Below, piece by piece: positions 1-9,864 of a DNA stretch of 61,693 bases (its first letter is position 1; every line of letters starts with the position of its first letter). Location of the stretch: assembly GCA_017454335.1 (NCBI GenBank), contig JAFTDE010000050.1, forward strand, positions 1-61,693, in the 5' to 3' direction. The notes beneath the pieces were generated by a model. It did no database searches and was not told the DNA's origin. It saw only the letters and a program-made list of their open reading frames with translations. A program made the translations under genes and the position numbers. This stretch comes from Bacteroidales bacterium. Its GTDB lineage: Bacteria > Bacteroidota > Bacteroidia > Bacteroidales > UBA932.

Positions 1-1050
1 CTCAAGCAATACAAGGGCACGGTCATCGCCGTGACCCACGACCGCTACTTCCTGGACAACGTCGCCGGATGGATCCTGGAACTGGACCGCGGCGAAGGCA
101 TACCCTGGAAGGGCAATTACTCCAGCTGGCTGGAGCAGAAGAGCATCCGCCTGGCCCAGGAGGAGAAACAGGAGAGCAAGCGCCGCCGCACGCTCGAGCA
201 CGAACTCGAGTGGGTCCGGATGGCTCCCAAGGCCCGCCAGGCCAAGCAGAAGGCCCGTCTGGGCGCCTACGAGAAACTGGCTTCGGCCGATGTGAAGGAA
301 AAGGAAGCCAAGCTGGAAATCTACATCCCGAACGGCCCGCACCTGGGCAACAAGGTGATCGAGTTCCACCATGTCAGCAAGGCCTACGGGGACAAGGTCC
401 TGTTCGAAGACCTGGACTTCGTGCTGCCGCCCGCGGGCATCGTGGGCGTGATCGGTCCGAACGGAGCCGGCAAGACGACGCTCTTCCGCCTGATCATGGG
501 CACGGAACAGCCCGACTCCGGCACGATCGAGATCGGCCCGACGGCCAAGATCTCCTATGTGGACCAGCAGCACAAAAGCATCGATCCGGACAAGACCGTC
601 TTTGAGACCATCGCCGAGAATTCCGAGTGGATACGCCTGGGCGGCCGGGACATCAACGCGCGCGCCTGGGTGTCCCGCTTCAATTTCTCCGGCGCGGACC
701 AGGAGAAGAAATGCGGGGTGCTGTCCGGCGGCGAGCGGAACCGCCTGCACCTGGCGCTGACCCTCAAGGACGAGGGCAACGTGCTGCTGCTGGACGAACC
801 GACCAACGACGTGGACGTGAACACCATCCGGGCCCTGGAAGACGGCCTGGACGGATTCGCCGGCTGCGCCGTGGTCGTCAGCCACGACCGCTGGTTCCTG
901 GACCGCATCGCCACGCACATCCTGGCCTTCGAGGGCGAAGGACAAGTGTATTTCTTCGAAGGCAGCTACTCCGAATACGAGGAGAACCGCCGGATGCGCC
1001 TGGGCGACGAAGAGCCCAAACGCTTCAAATACAAGAAACTAATGGAATAA
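1..1050 (+). CDS. ettA: Energy-dependent translational throttle protein EttA, 3' part (ABC-F ATPase)
   Basis: The reading frame is open from base 1, so the 5' half lies outside the window. The visible part starts at the H-loop of the first ATPase domain (VTHDRYFLDN). It continues through the basic interdomain arm (KRRRTLEHELEW...KARQAKQKARL) into a complete second ATPase domain with Walker A GPNGAGKTT, signature LSGGERNRL, Walker B LLLDEPTNDVD and a second H-loop VVSHDRWFLD. The C-terminus EPKRFKYKKL is typical of EttA rather than Uup. EttA binds the ribosomal E site and gates early translation according to ATP level. The next gene follows after 6 bases, so the two are probably cotranscribed. 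Confidence 0.93.
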   Translation, partial: LKQYKGTVIAVTHDRYFLDNVAGWILELDRGEGIPWKGNYSSWLEQKSIRLAQEEKQESKRRRTLEHELEWVRMAPKARQAKQKARLGAYEKLASADVKEKEAKLEIYIPNGPHLGNKVIEFHHVSKAYGDKVLFEDLDFVLPPAGIVGVIGPNGAGKTTLFRLIMGTEQPDSGTIEIGPTAKISYVDQQHKSIDPDKTVFETIAENSEWIRLGGRDINARAWVSRFNFSGADQEKKCGVLSGGERNRLHLALTLKDEGNVLLLDEPTNDVDVNTIRALEDGLDGFAGCAVVVSHDRWFLDRIATHILAFEGEGQVYFFEGSYSEYEENRRMRLGDEEPKRFKYKKLME

Positions 1051-1056
1051 ACCGAT

Positions 1057-1818
1057 ATGAAAAGAATCCTTTCGCTTCTGACCGCACTGGTCGTGCTGAG
1101 CGGCTGCTCCGTTCTGCAGAACATCCACCTGGACCCGAACTTGCTGGCCCAGGCCGCCGGGAACGCCGCCTATGCGACGACCATCTCCGATGAAGACATC
1201 GCCATCCTCAGCGCCCAGTCGGTCGCCCAGCTGGATGCCCAGAACAAGATGGCCGATCCGTCCTACCTGACCCGCCTCAACAAGATCATGAAGGGCGTGC
1301 GGGAAGTGAACGGCCTGCCGCTGAACTTCAAGGTGTACAAGACCAACGAGATCAACGCCTTCGCCTGCGGCGACGGTTCCATCCGCGTGTACTCCGGCCT
1401 GATGGACGCCATGAGCGACGCCGAAGTGGCCGCCATCGTCGGACACGAGATCGGGCATGTCAACCTCAAGCACACCAAGAAAGCGATGAAGACCGCCTAC
1501 CTGGCCGTGGCGGCCCGCTATGCCCTGGCTTCGGCCGGCGGCGTGGTCGGCGGTGTCGCAGCCAGTTTCGTCGGTGACCTGGCCCAGCAGTTCGTGGACT
1601 CGAAATTCTCCCAGAAGCAGGAATTCCAGGCGGACGAGCAGGGTTATCAGTTCTCCGTCCAGATGGGCTATGACAAGTACAGCATGTACAACGCGCTGAA
1701 CCGTCTGCTGGAACTCAGCGGCAACAGCACGGCCACCATGGGCCAGAAGATGTTCTCTTCGCATCCCGACACGGCCGAACGGGCCGCCCGGATGAAAGCA
1801 AAGGCGGAGTCCAACTGA
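1057..1818 (+). CDS. M48-family metalloprotease, lipoprotein
   Basis: The product is 253 aa with a lipoprotein signal (LVVLSGC, Cys near residue 20), so it should be anchored in the periplasm or outer membrane. The zinc motif HEIGH is at residues 130-134 and the third ligand probably lies in QEFQADEQGYQ, the usual M48C arrangement of LoiP/YcaL-like proteases. Such enzymes degrade misfolded envelope proteins. The start is the only ATG before the signal sequence and lies 6 bases after ettA. The substrate cannot be read from sequence. Confidence 0.9.
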   Translation: MKRILSLLTALVVLSGCSVLQNIHLDPNLLAQAAGNAAYATTISDEDIAILSAQSVAQLDAQNKMADPSYLTRLNKIMKGVREVNGLPLNFKVYKTNEINAFACGDGSIRVYSGLMDAMSDAEVAAIVGHEIGHVNLKHTKKAMKTAYLAVAARYALASAGGVVGGVAASFVGDLAQQFVDSKFSQKQEFQADEQGYQFSVQMGYDKYSMYNALNRLLELSGNSTATMGQKMFSSHPDTAERAARMKAKAESN

Positions 1819-1827
1819 CTCCGCCTT
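1801..1827. terminator. Perfect inverted repeat between convergent genes
   Basis: An 11-bp perfect stem (1801-1811 with 1817-1827) and 5-base loop lies across the stop codon of the M48 gene. The minus-strand M16 gene ends 28 bases away on the other side. The T-tract is weak on both strands, so it may be a bidirectional terminator or an mRNA 3' stabiliser. Confidence 0.6.
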
Positions 1828-1854
1828 GCACGATTCGGGTATGTCGGGAATCTC

Positions 1855-4755
1855 CTAGTATCCGAAGATCTGCTCCAGCGAGACGACCTCGACCGGGGCG
1901 ATCGTCTTAAGATAATCCGTATCGATGTCATTGATGTCGCCAAGGATCGCATACGTATAGTTGCGGTCCTTGACCCATTTCTGCTGGGTAGCCTGCACGT
2001 CTTCGAGGCTGCGGGTACGCAGTTCCTTGAAGAGCTGGCGGGTCATCGGTTCGCTGATGCCCAGGCGGCGGCAGCTGCGGTAGGCGTTCAGGACCGAAGC
2101 ACCGGTCAGGCGCTGGGTGCGGATGCGGGATTCGATGCCGTCCACGGCCACGGAGTAGGCCGCATCGGAGAGGGGCATGTTGTTGATGATCTCATCGAAG
2201 GCTTCGACAGCCGCCTGCATCTTGTCGTTCTGCGTGGCGATGAAAGCCATGAAATAGTAGTTCCCGTCCTTCCAGGCGGGTGCGGACAGGCGGGCCTGGG
2301 CGGAATAGGCCAGACCGCGGGATTCGCGCATTTCCTGGAACACGATGCCGTTCATGCCACCGCCGAAGTACTCGTTGTACAGCGAGATGTCGGTGTCGGC
2401 GGAGGGGTCGAAGGTCTCGCCGCGGTTGGACAGCTGGAGATAATAGAGCTGCTTGGCGTCATACTGGGCCAGGTAGATCTTGGGATCTCCCGTCTTGCGG
2501 ATATCCGTGTAACGCTCGGGAAGCGGCTTGGCGTCCTCTTCAAAGAGATCGCAGTCTTCCAGCACGGACTTGACTTCCTTCTCGGACATCGGACCATAGT
2601 AGAGGATCTCCGGGGCGATGGAACGCAGCGGTTCGATCTTGGCCATCAGGTCCTCGGAAGTGAGGGCGAGGATCTGCGCGTCGGACAGGGTCGTGCGGGC
2701 GATGTACTCCGGTCCGTACAGCACATAGCGCTGCAGGGCGCTGAAGCAGCTGCTCTGGTTGGACTTGGACATCATGCGGGAGCGCAGCACGTCCATCTTG
2801 AGGTTGTTGAGGATCTCGTCGTTCGGAACGGCGCCGTCCACCAGGTCCTCCAGCAGTTCCAGGGCCTCGGCCATGTTCTCGCTCAGACCGGAGACGGAAA
2901 TCGTGCTGGAATGGGTGGAGGTGCTGTAGTTGAAGCTGCAGGCCAGGCTGTACATCCGGGTCGCGATCTGCTCGGCGGTCATTTCCTCCGTTCCCAGGTA
3001 CGGCAGGTAGGAAAGGGCGATCTCCAGGGCGGGATCCTCTTCATCTCCGGTATTGCAGATGAAGTCGAGGCTGAAGATGTCGTTCAAGTCGTTGTGCTTG
3101 TACAGGATGTCGGATCCGGAAGTCAGCGGCAGCACGGACATGTCTTTCTTGAAGTCGACGAAGACCGGCTCGATGGGCTTGACCGGGGTCTGCTGGATCT
3201 CGGCGAGGAAATCGCTCTGCAGGTCGCGGTTCATGACGATCGGGGTGATGCTCGGAGCCTGGATCTTCTGGACGGAAGTATCCTCTCCGACGCGCTTGTA
3301 CACGACGGCATAGCCGTTCTCGCTCAGGTACTTCTCCGCCCAGGCGATGATGTCGTCACGGGTAACGGCGGCATAACGCTCCAGGTCCTTGGCGGCATCG
3401 GCCCAGGAAACCCCGTTGATGAACGCATTCACGTACAGCTGGGCACGGCTCTCGTTCTCTTCCAGCAGACGCATCTTCATCAGGCGGATGTTGTTGACGG
3501 TCGCTTCGATCAGCGCAGGATCGAAATCACCCTGGCGCAGCTTGGCGACTTCCCCGAGGATCAGGTCGCGGACCTCCTCGAGGCTCTGGCCTTCCTTGGG
3601 GTAACCCATGGCCAGGAAAAGGCCGTGGTCGGCAAAGGCGTTGACACCGGCGCCGACTGCCAGGGCCTTCTGCTGCTGGGCGATGTCGATATCCATCAGA
3701 CCAGCCTGGTTGTTGGAAAGGATGGCAGAGGCCACCTCGGCGATCGCCGCGCTCTGCAGGTCGCGGGCGGCGGGCAGCGGCCAGGCGATCATCAGGTTCT
3801 CGGACTCCAGGCCGTAGACCTCGCGCTCGATGGGCGCGGTGAGGGGGGCCTCCTCCTCAAAATGCAGCTGCGGGATGTCCGGATTCGGTTTCCAGTCGCC
3901 GAAGTACTTCTCGATGGTCTTCACGAAACGGTCCGGATTGAAGTCACCCGACACGCAGATGGCGATGTTGTTCGGCACGTAGTACTGGTCGTGATACTTC
4001 TTGATATTGGTAATCGAAGGATTCTTCAGGTGCTCCTGCGTACCGAGGACGGTCTGGTTGCCGTACGGATGGTGCGGGAAGAGCGCGGCCAGCAGGGTCT
4101 CGCTGACCTTGCGGCTGTCGCGGGTCAGGGACATGTTCTTCTCTTCGTAGACCGTCTCCAGCTCGGTGTGGAAACCGCGGATGACATTGTGACGGAAGCG
4201 GTCCGCCTGGATGCGGGCCCAGTTGTCGATCTGGTTCGAAGGGATGTCCTCGGTATAGACCGTCTCGTCGTAGGAGGTCCAGGCGTTGGTTCCCTCGGCA
4301 CCGATCATGGCCATCAGTTTGTCATATTCGTTGGGAATGGCCAGTTTCGAAGCCTCGTAGCTGACGGAGTCGATCTTGTGGTACAGGGCGGCGCGCGCCT
4401 CGTCCCCTTCGGTCTTGCGGTACTGCTCGAACAATTGTTCGATTTCGTCCAGCATGGGTTTTTCCGCCGCATAATCGACGGTTCCGAACTGTTCGGTACC
4501 CTTGAACATCAGGTGTTCGAAATAATGGGCGAGACCCGTCGTCTCGGAAGGATCGTTCTTCCCGCCGACTCTGACGGCGATGTAGGTCTGCAGACGGGGC
4601 TGCTCTTTGTTGACGGACATGTAGATCTTCAGCCCGTTGTCCAGGGTGTAGATCTTGGTCTGAAGCGGATCACCGGATACCGTTTCATAGTGGCGGCAGG
4701 CGCCAAGGCCCAGCAGCATCAGGGCCGACAGGGCAAAAATGACTGTTTTTCTCAT
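1855..4755 (-). CDS. M16-family (insulinase-like) zinc peptidase, lipoprotein
   Basis: The product is 966 aa. The start at 4755 is chosen over an upstream in-frame ATG because it directly gives a lipoprotein signal ending LGLGAC (Cys20). The inverted zinc motif HYFEH is at residues 77-81 and the distal glutamate lies in ETVYEEKN, as in pitrilysin-type peptidases. Two M16 halves are present. The C-terminal half lacks the zinc motif, as in the normal active/inactive pair. It probably acts as a periplasmic oligopeptidase. It stands alone, divergent from the 5021 gene. Confidence 0.92.
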   Translation of the reverse strand: MRKTVIFALSALMLLGLGACRHYETVSGDPLQTKIYTLDNGLKIYMSVNKEQPRLQTYIAVRVGGKNDPSETTGLAHYFEHLMFKGTEQFGTVDYAAEKPMLDEIEQLFEQYRKTEGDEARAALYHKIDSVSYEASKLAIPNEYDKLMAMIGAEGTNAWTSYDETVYTEDIPSNQIDNWARIQADRFRHNVIRGFHTELETVYEEKNMSLTRDSRKVSETLLAALFPHHPYGNQTVLGTQEHLKNPSITNIKKYHDQYYVPNNIAICVSGDFNPDRFVKTIEKYFGDWKPNPDIPQLHFEEEAPLTAPIEREVYGLESENLMIAWPLPAARDLQSAAIAEVASAILSNNQAGLMDIDIAQQQKALAVGAGVNAFADHGLFLAMGYPKEGQSLEEVRDLILGEVAKLRQGDFDPALIEATVNNIRLMKMRLLEENESRAQLYVNAFINGVSWADAAKDLERYAAVTRDDIIAWAEKYLSENGYAVVYKRVGEDTSVQKIQAPSITPIVMNRDLQSDFLAEIQQTPVKPIEPVFVDFKKDMSVLPLTSGSDILYKHNDLNDIFSLDFICNTGDEEDPALEIALSYLPYLGTEEMTAEQIATRMYSLACSFNYSTSTHSSTISVSGLSENMAEALELLEDLVDGAVPNDEILNNLKMDVLRSRMMSKSNQSSCFSALQRYVLYGPEYIARTTLSDAQILALTSEDLMAKIEPLRSIAPEILYYGPMSEKEVKSVLEDCDLFEEDAKPLPERYTDIRKTGDPKIYLAQYDAKQLYYLQLSNRGETFDPSADTDISLYNEYFGGGMNGIVFQEMRESRGLAYSAQARLSAPAWKDGNYYFMAFIATQNDKMQAAVEAFDEIINNMPLSDAAYSVAVDGIESRIRTQRLTGASVLNAYRSCRRLGISEPMTRQLFKELRTRSLEDVQATQQKWVKDRNYTYAILGDINDIDTDYLKTIAPVEVVSLEQIFGY

Positions 4756-4881
4756 AATGGCTGCGAATTTAAACGTTTTTGCCTGCCATTGTTCATTTCT
4801 ACGCAAAAAAATTTGGTAGATTCAGAAAAAGTCCCCAACTTAGCGCTGAAGTTTTTCATAGTTTAAGTTTAGGTTAAGTAG

Positions 4882-4926
4882 CGGGATGGTCGCAGTGATT
4901 GTGTCCATCCCGTGAATCGTTTTTAT
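4882..4926 (+). terminator. Orphan stem-loop plus T-rich tail in a divergent intergenic region
   Basis: An 8-bp stem (4882-4889 with 4905-4912, loop 15) is followed by TGAATCGTTTTTATTTT on the plus strand, resembling an intrinsic terminator. No plus-strand gene lies upstream of it, because the M16 gene reads the other way. It may end a short leader or small RNA, or attenuate the 5021 gene. The rest of 4756-5020 is AT-rich and no clear promoter box was identified. Confidence 0.35.
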
Positions 4927-5020
4927 TTTATCACACATCGATTTTATTCGATATACGATTTTTATGTTTCTTATCTGATTTTCCGTTTCCTATTCTCACT
5001 TTTGGGGAAAACGCGAAACG

Positions 5021-6109
5021 ATGAAAGCGATCAGATTCCTTTCGGGAGTTCTCCTCCCCGCCCTGGCGGCGGCCTGCTGCCTGACAGCCTGTGATTTCTT
5101 TGCTTTTTCGAACGGATCCGGCACCATCCGTGTCGGCTTTCCGCAGTACCTCTCCAGTACGTCCACGCGCTCCGCGCAGGCACTGCCGGACACCAATGAT
5201 TTCATTCTCAGCGTCATGGACGGGAAGGGAAATGTCATCTACCAGGGAGCGTACGGCAGCGCGCCGGCGGAGTTTTCCGTCCAGCCCGGCAGTTACACGC
5301 TCAGCGTCGTCTCCGAAACGTTCGACGGGCCCCGCTTCGACGCGCCGCAGTACGGGGACACGCAGGTCGCCGTGGTCAGCGCCGGCAAGACCAGCTGCAT
5401 CCAGTTCAACTGCTACCAGCTGAACAGCGGCATACGCCTGGACTTCGACGGAAGCTTCATCGACGAGTATCCCAGTTCCACGCTGTATCTCAAATCCCTG
5501 CAGGGAAAACTCGCCTACGGGTACAACGAGACGCGCATCGCCTACTTCCCGCCCGGGAGCGTCTCGCTGGTCCTGCAGAGCGGGGCGGAAGAGCAGACCC
5601 TGCTGAGCCGCATCCTCGAGTCCCAGCAGATCCTGACCATCCACCTGTCCGCGTCCACGAGCCCGTCCGTCTCCAGTTCAGGTGCACGCACCAGCATCCA
5701 GATCGACACGACGCGCATCTGGATCAGCGAGCAGTTCCGCATGGGCGACGACGGCAAGGGGGCCAGCCCGGCCACGGCCTACAGCGTCTCCGAGGCCCGG
5801 GAACACGCCGGGGAGACCGATGTCTGGGTCAGCGGGTACATCGTCGGCGGCGACCTCTCGTCTTCGAACTGCAGGTTCACGCCCCCCTTCTCCTCCCGGA
5901 CGAACATCGCCATCGCCGCCAAGTCCTCCTGCCGAGACAAAGGCGCCTGCCTGTCCGTCCAGCTGGCCAAGGGTGACATCCGCGACGCGCTGAACCTGGT
6001 AGACCACGAGGACCTGCTGGGCCGTCAGGTCTGCCTGCGCGGAGACCTCGTCGAGGCATACTACGGCATTCCGGGATTGCAGAACATCAAAGAATACCGT
6101 CTCAAATGA
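5021..6109 (+). CDS. DUF4493/DUF6359-type lipoprotein, function unknown
   Basis: The product is 362 aa. A lipoprotein signal ends in ACCLTAC. Residues about 35-150 resemble DUF4493, a Bacteroidetes surface domain beginning GTIRVGF. The C-terminal part (about 245-360), starting near ATAYSVSEAREH and containing VWVSGYIVGGD, resembles DUF6359, an OB-like domain common on secreted Bacteroidetes proteins. There is no enzyme motif. Its stop overlaps the next start by 4 bases (ATGA), so the two are translationally coupled and probably work together at the cell surface. Confidence 0.75.
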   Translation: MKAIRFLSGVLLPALAAACCLTACDFFAFSNGSGTIRVGFPQYLSSTSTRSAQALPDTNDFILSVMDGKGNVIYQGAYGSAPAEFSVQPGSYTLSVVSETFDGPRFDAPQYGDTQVAVVSAGKTSCIQFNCYQLNSGIRLDFDGSFIDEYPSSTLYLKSLQGKLAYGYNETRIAYFPPGSVSLVLQSGAEEQTLLSRILESQQILTIHLSASTSPSVSSSGARTSIQIDTTRIWISEQFRMGDDGKGASPATAYSVSEAREHAGETDVWVSGYIVGGDLSSSNCRFTPPFSSRTNIAIAAKSSCRDKGACLSVQLAKGDIRDALNLVDHEDLLGRQVCLRGDLVEAYYGIPGLQNIKEYRLK

Positions 6110-6996
6110 AAAGGGCGGCACTGTTGAGCTTGCTGGTGCTCCTGTCGCAGGCGGCGGGGGCGCAGCGCACCGACACGGGTTGGACGGTGAGCGTGGAAGC
6201 CGGAGGCGGCGTGCTGTTCCAGCCCGGCGTCCCCTTCGCCACATACGGGATCGGCCTGGGCGGCGCCTACCGCTTTCCGGGGCGGGTCACCCTGGGAGCG
6301 GGGCTGCGGGGGGAAAGCGTTCCCCGCAGTTCGGCCACGGCCGCAAGCGTTTACCTGCGGGCGGGCTGGGAAATCCTGGACCGGCGCATCAGCCCGTACC
6401 TGGACATCGAAGCGGGATGCGCTTTCCAGATCCCGCAGATCCACCACCGGATCAGCGACCCCGGCGACGAGGCGGTCCGGATCCTGGACGAAGTGCCGGA
6501 ACGCTATGTCCCGGTCACGGAAACGCAGTTCATGGCGAACGTGCACAGCGCGGACGTGCTGCACTTCAACGGGACCTACGACATCAAACGCTCGTACGAC
6601 CCGGTCTGGAGCCGATACTACTACGAGCCGGTCACCGGTCCGCTGGACCTGCGGTACCGCTACCTGTTCTCCCGCCATGGCCCCTATGCCCGGCTGGGAG
6701 CGGGCGTGTGCCTGCCGGCAGGCAGCCACCGGATGCGGATCGGCCTGCAGGGCGGGATCGCAAGTTGTTTCCGGGGTATCTGGGCCCGGTCGGACGGGAA
6801 CGGCTTCATCCCGCTGGACACCATCGTCATCCAGACACGCCATGAACGCGATCCGACCCCGTATCCGGGCAGCGGGACCGTCTGGAAAAGCGACCGGGAC
6901 GGCCAGCCCATCCCCGTCAGCCGGCCCGTGTGGGTCGGACGGAACCGCAGACTCTGGTGTCCTTATCTGGAAATTGCATGGGCTTTCGACTTTTAA
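6106..6996 (+). CDS. Probable outer-membrane beta-barrel protein, function unknown
   Basis: The product is 296 aa with a type I signal peptide (cleavage near AGA-QR). Alternating amphipathic strands rich in Gly, Tyr and Arg (for example VEAGGGVLFQ, GIGLGGAYRF, YARLGAGVCL) and a terminal Phe (LEIAWAFDF) suggest a barrel. I do not recognise a named family. It overlaps the upstream lipoprotein gene by 4 bases, so the pair may form a surface complex. Confidence 0.6.
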   Translation: MKRAALLSLLVLLSQAAGAQRTDTGWTVSVEAGGGVLFQPGVPFATYGIGLGGAYRFPGRVTLGAGLRGESVPRSSATAASVYLRAGWEILDRRISPYLDIEAGCAFQIPQIHHRISDPGDEAVRILDEVPERYVPVTETQFMANVHSADVLHFNGTYDIKRSYDPVWSRYYYEPVTGPLDLRYRYLFSRHGPYARLGAGVCLPAGSHRMRIGLQGGIASCFRGIWARSDGNGFIPLDTIVIQTRHERDPTPYPGSGTVWKSDRDGQPIPVSRPVWVGRNRRLWCPYLEIAWAFDF

Positions 6997-7026
6997 TTCG
7001 TAAATTGCAGGAAAATAATCTTCACC

Positions 7027-9849
7027 ATGACGAAAAGAACGATTTCCTGCCTGACAGCCCTCTTTTTCCTGATACTCGGAACGACGCTGCTCGGCGCCCA
7101 GAACAAGCAGCTGGACCACAGCGTGTACGATGGATGGCAGTCCGTCACCGCGATCAAACTCTCCCCCGACGGAGAGATCCTCAGTTATGTCGTGACACCC
7201 CAGCAAGGCGACGCCACCCTGTACATCCGCAATCTGAAGAGCGGAGAGCAGATCGCCGTCGAACGCGGCGGATCGCTGAAATGGGCCCAGGACGCCCGCT
7301 ACGGCATCTTCACGGTCAAGGCCCCCTTCGCCGAGACGCGCCAGGCCCGGATCGAAAAGAAGAAAAAGGACGACCAGCCCAAGGATAGCCTGGCGAAGGT
7401 CGACCTGCGTACGCTCGCATGGGAGATGATCGGCGGTTCGGGGACGACGGACCTGGGCTATGACGCGGCGCCGTACCTCTTTGCCGCCCAGACAGTCAAG
7501 GGCCGCGATTCCGAAAACCTGCTGGTGATCAACACGGCTTCGGGGGCCGTGGACACCCTGCGCAACGTCTCGGATTTCGAAGCCTCGAAGTCCGGCGACC
7601 GCCTGGTCGTCATCACGGCCGAGGAAGAAGAGGATTCGCTGTCGTGCAACGCTGTCATCCTCTATGATTTCGCCAAAGGCAGCATCGACACCCTGTCCAG
7701 CGGTCGGAACGAATATACGGGCATCTCCTTCAACGAGGCGGGCGACAAAGTGGCATTCCTGGCCACGGACCAGGAGGAAGAGAAGGACGGAACCCCGGCC
7801 CATTCCCTGTACCTGGCCCAGGAGAAGATCCTGAAGAAGGCCACCCGGCGCAACCCCGCCGTCACGGAGTGGAACTGCAGCGAGATCCTCGCCGCGGACA
7901 GTCCCGAACTGCCCGCCGGATGGGTCCTCTCAGACAACGAGCCCTACTTTACCAACCGCTCTTCGCGCCTGGAACTCAGCCTGTCCCCCTACTACCCGCC
8001 CAAGGACACGAGCGTATATGATTTCGAAGCGGCCCAGCTGGACATCTGGGTCTGGAACCAAGCCGTCGTCCCGCCCATGAACAAGGCGCAGTCCGGCGGA
8101 CGGCCCCGGACCCGCACAGCCCTGATCGGCCTCTCGCAGCCCGGGCACCTGCTGCTCGTCTCGTCCAGTCCTTCCGAAAGGATCAACCTGCCGGACGGCG
8201 GCGAGGCAGCCTATGCGCTTGCCATCGATACCGCTCCTTACGAAATCGACAACCTGTGGGCGGCGGACAGCCGCGCGGACATCTCCGTCGTCAACCTGCA
8301 GGACGGCAGCCGCCGCAGCCTGGCCGAGGGGCTGACGGGATCTTTCTCCGTCTCGCCGCACGGCAGATACCTCTGCCGCTTCAATCCCGACGACGGAAAC
8401 TGGTACAGCTGCGATCCCCTGACGGGAACCATGGTCAACCTGACGGGCGCGACGGGCGTGGCTTTCTGGGACGAAGAGGACGACCATCCGACGCCCGGAT
8501 ACACTCCGATCGGGCGCCCGGTCTGGGGCGGCAACGACGAATACCTGTTGCTGACCGACCGCTATGATGTCTGGAAATTCTCCCCCGACGGGCGCAAGGC
8601 GGAATGCCTGACCCGCGGGGCGGGCCGCCGGGACCGGATCCACTACCGTCCCGTCCAGCTGGGCCAGCCCAGTGATCCCTATCTGTACCAGGACATCAAC
8701 ACGCTGCCCGTCAAGGGCCGGATCACCCTCAGCGCTTTCGACGAGCAGACCAAGCGCAACGGATACGCCACGGTGGACATCGTCCGGCCGGCCGATCCCG
8801 AGGGCTTCCTGGCGGAGAAGAGTTTCACCCAGACCACGAAGGCCGAACAGGCCGACGTGATCGCCTTCCTCAAGGGGGATTTCCGCCATCCGATGGACCT
8901 GTACGTCACCCGCGACAACTGGAAGAGCGAGGAGAAGCTGACCTCCATCAACCTCCAGCAGGCGGAATACCGCTGGGGTGACGTCCAGCTGGTGCACTGG
9001 AAGGCCTACGACGGCACCCCGCTGGACGGCCTGCTGTTCACGCCCGACAACATGGGGCCCACGGAGAAGCTCCCGATGATGATCTATTTCTATGAGAAGA
9101 ACGCCGAGACGCTGTTCTCCTACCGGGCGCCGGCACCCAGCCGTTCAACCGTCAACATCCCCTTCTTCGTCAGCCGCGGATACGTGGTCTTCGTGCCGGA
9201 CATCGTCTATCAGGACGGGCATCCGGGCGAAAGCGCCTACAACTGCGTCTGCTCGGGCGCCGAGGCGATGTGCGCGCAGTTCCCCTTCATCGACAGGGAA
9301 CGCATGGCCATCCAGGGCCAGAGCTGGGGCGGTTACCAGACCGCCTACCTGGTCACGCGCACGGACATGTTCGCCGCGGCCGGGGCCGGTGCGCCGGTCG
9401 GCAACATGACCAGTGCCTACGGCGGCATCCGCTGGGAGTCCGGAAACGGGCGCATCCCGCAGTACGAGCACGGCCAGAGCCGCATCGGCAAGACGTTGTG
9501 GGAGGAAGGCGGGCTGGACCTGTACATCGAGAACTCCCCCGTCTTCTTCGCCCCGAAGGTGAAGACGCCCGTGCTGATCATGCACAACGACAACGACGGC
9601 GCCGTTCCCTGGTACCAGGGCATCGAGTTCTTCATGAGCCTGCGCCGCCTGGGCAAGCCCGCCTGGCTGCTGGAATACAACAACGAGGCCCACAACCTCG
9701 CGGAACGCCGGAACAGCAAGGACCTGTCGATCCGCCTGCAGCAGTTCTTCGACCACTACCTGCTGGGCGCACCGATGCCGGTCTGGATGCAGGAAGGCAT
9801 TCCGTACGCGCGCAAGGGGAACTACTTCGCGACGGAATACGCAGAATAA
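7027..9849 (+). CDS. S9-family prolyl oligopeptidase-type serine peptidase
   Basis: The product is 940 aa with a type I signal peptide ending near LLGAQ. Residues 30-600 form a beta-propeller-like region and 640-930 an alpha/beta-hydrolase. The catalytic triad can be placed: Ser766 in GQSWGGY, Asp857 in NDNDGAVP, His889 in NEAHNLAE. Related Bacteroidetes enzymes are exported aminopeptidases. It starts 30 bases after the preceding gene, so weak cotranscription is possible. Its transcript probably ends at the hairpin at 9869-9900. Confidence 0.9.
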   Translation: MTKRTISCLTALFFLILGTTLLGAQNKQLDHSVYDGWQSVTAIKLSPDGEILSYVVTPQQGDATLYIRNLKSGEQIAVERGGSLKWAQDARYGIFTVKAPFAETRQARIEKKKKDDQPKDSLAKVDLRTLAWEMIGGSGTTDLGYDAAPYLFAAQTVKGRDSENLLVINTASGAVDTLRNVSDFEASKSGDRLVVITAEEEEDSLSCNAVILYDFAKGSIDTLSSGRNEYTGISFNEAGDKVAFLATDQEEEKDGTPAHSLYLAQEKILKKATRRNPAVTEWNCSEILAADSPELPAGWVLSDNEPYFTNRSSRLELSLSPYYPPKDTSVYDFEAAQLDIWVWNQAVVPPMNKAQSGGRPRTRTALIGLSQPGHLLLVSSSPSERINLPDGGEAAYALAIDTAPYEIDNLWAADSRADISVVNLQDGSRRSLAEGLTGSFSVSPHGRYLCRFNPDDGNWYSCDPLTGTMVNLTGATGVAFWDEEDDHPTPGYTPIGRPVWGGNDEYLLLTDRYDVWKFSPDGRKAECLTRGAGRRDRIHYRPVQLGQPSDPYLYQDINTLPVKGRITLSAFDEQTKRNGYATVDIVRPADPEGFLAEKSFTQTTKAEQADVIAFLKGDFRHPMDLYVTRDNWKSEEKLTSINLQQAEYRWGDVQLVHWKAYDGTPLDGLLFTPDNMGPTEKLPMMIYFYEKNAETLFSYRAPAPSRSTVNIPFFVSRGYVVFVPDIVYQDGHPGESAYNCVCSGAEAMCAQFPFIDRERMAIQGQSWGGYQTAYLVTRTDMFAAAGAGAPVGNMTSAYGGIRWESGNGRIPQYEHGQSRIGKTLWEEGGLDLYIENSPVFFAPKVKTPVLIMHNDNDGAVPWYQGIEFFMSLRRLGKPAWLLEYNNEAHNLAERRNSKDLSIRLQQFFDHYLLGAPMPVWMQEGIPYARKGNYFATEYAE

Positions 9850-9864
9850 GCTGCCGTTTCAGAT

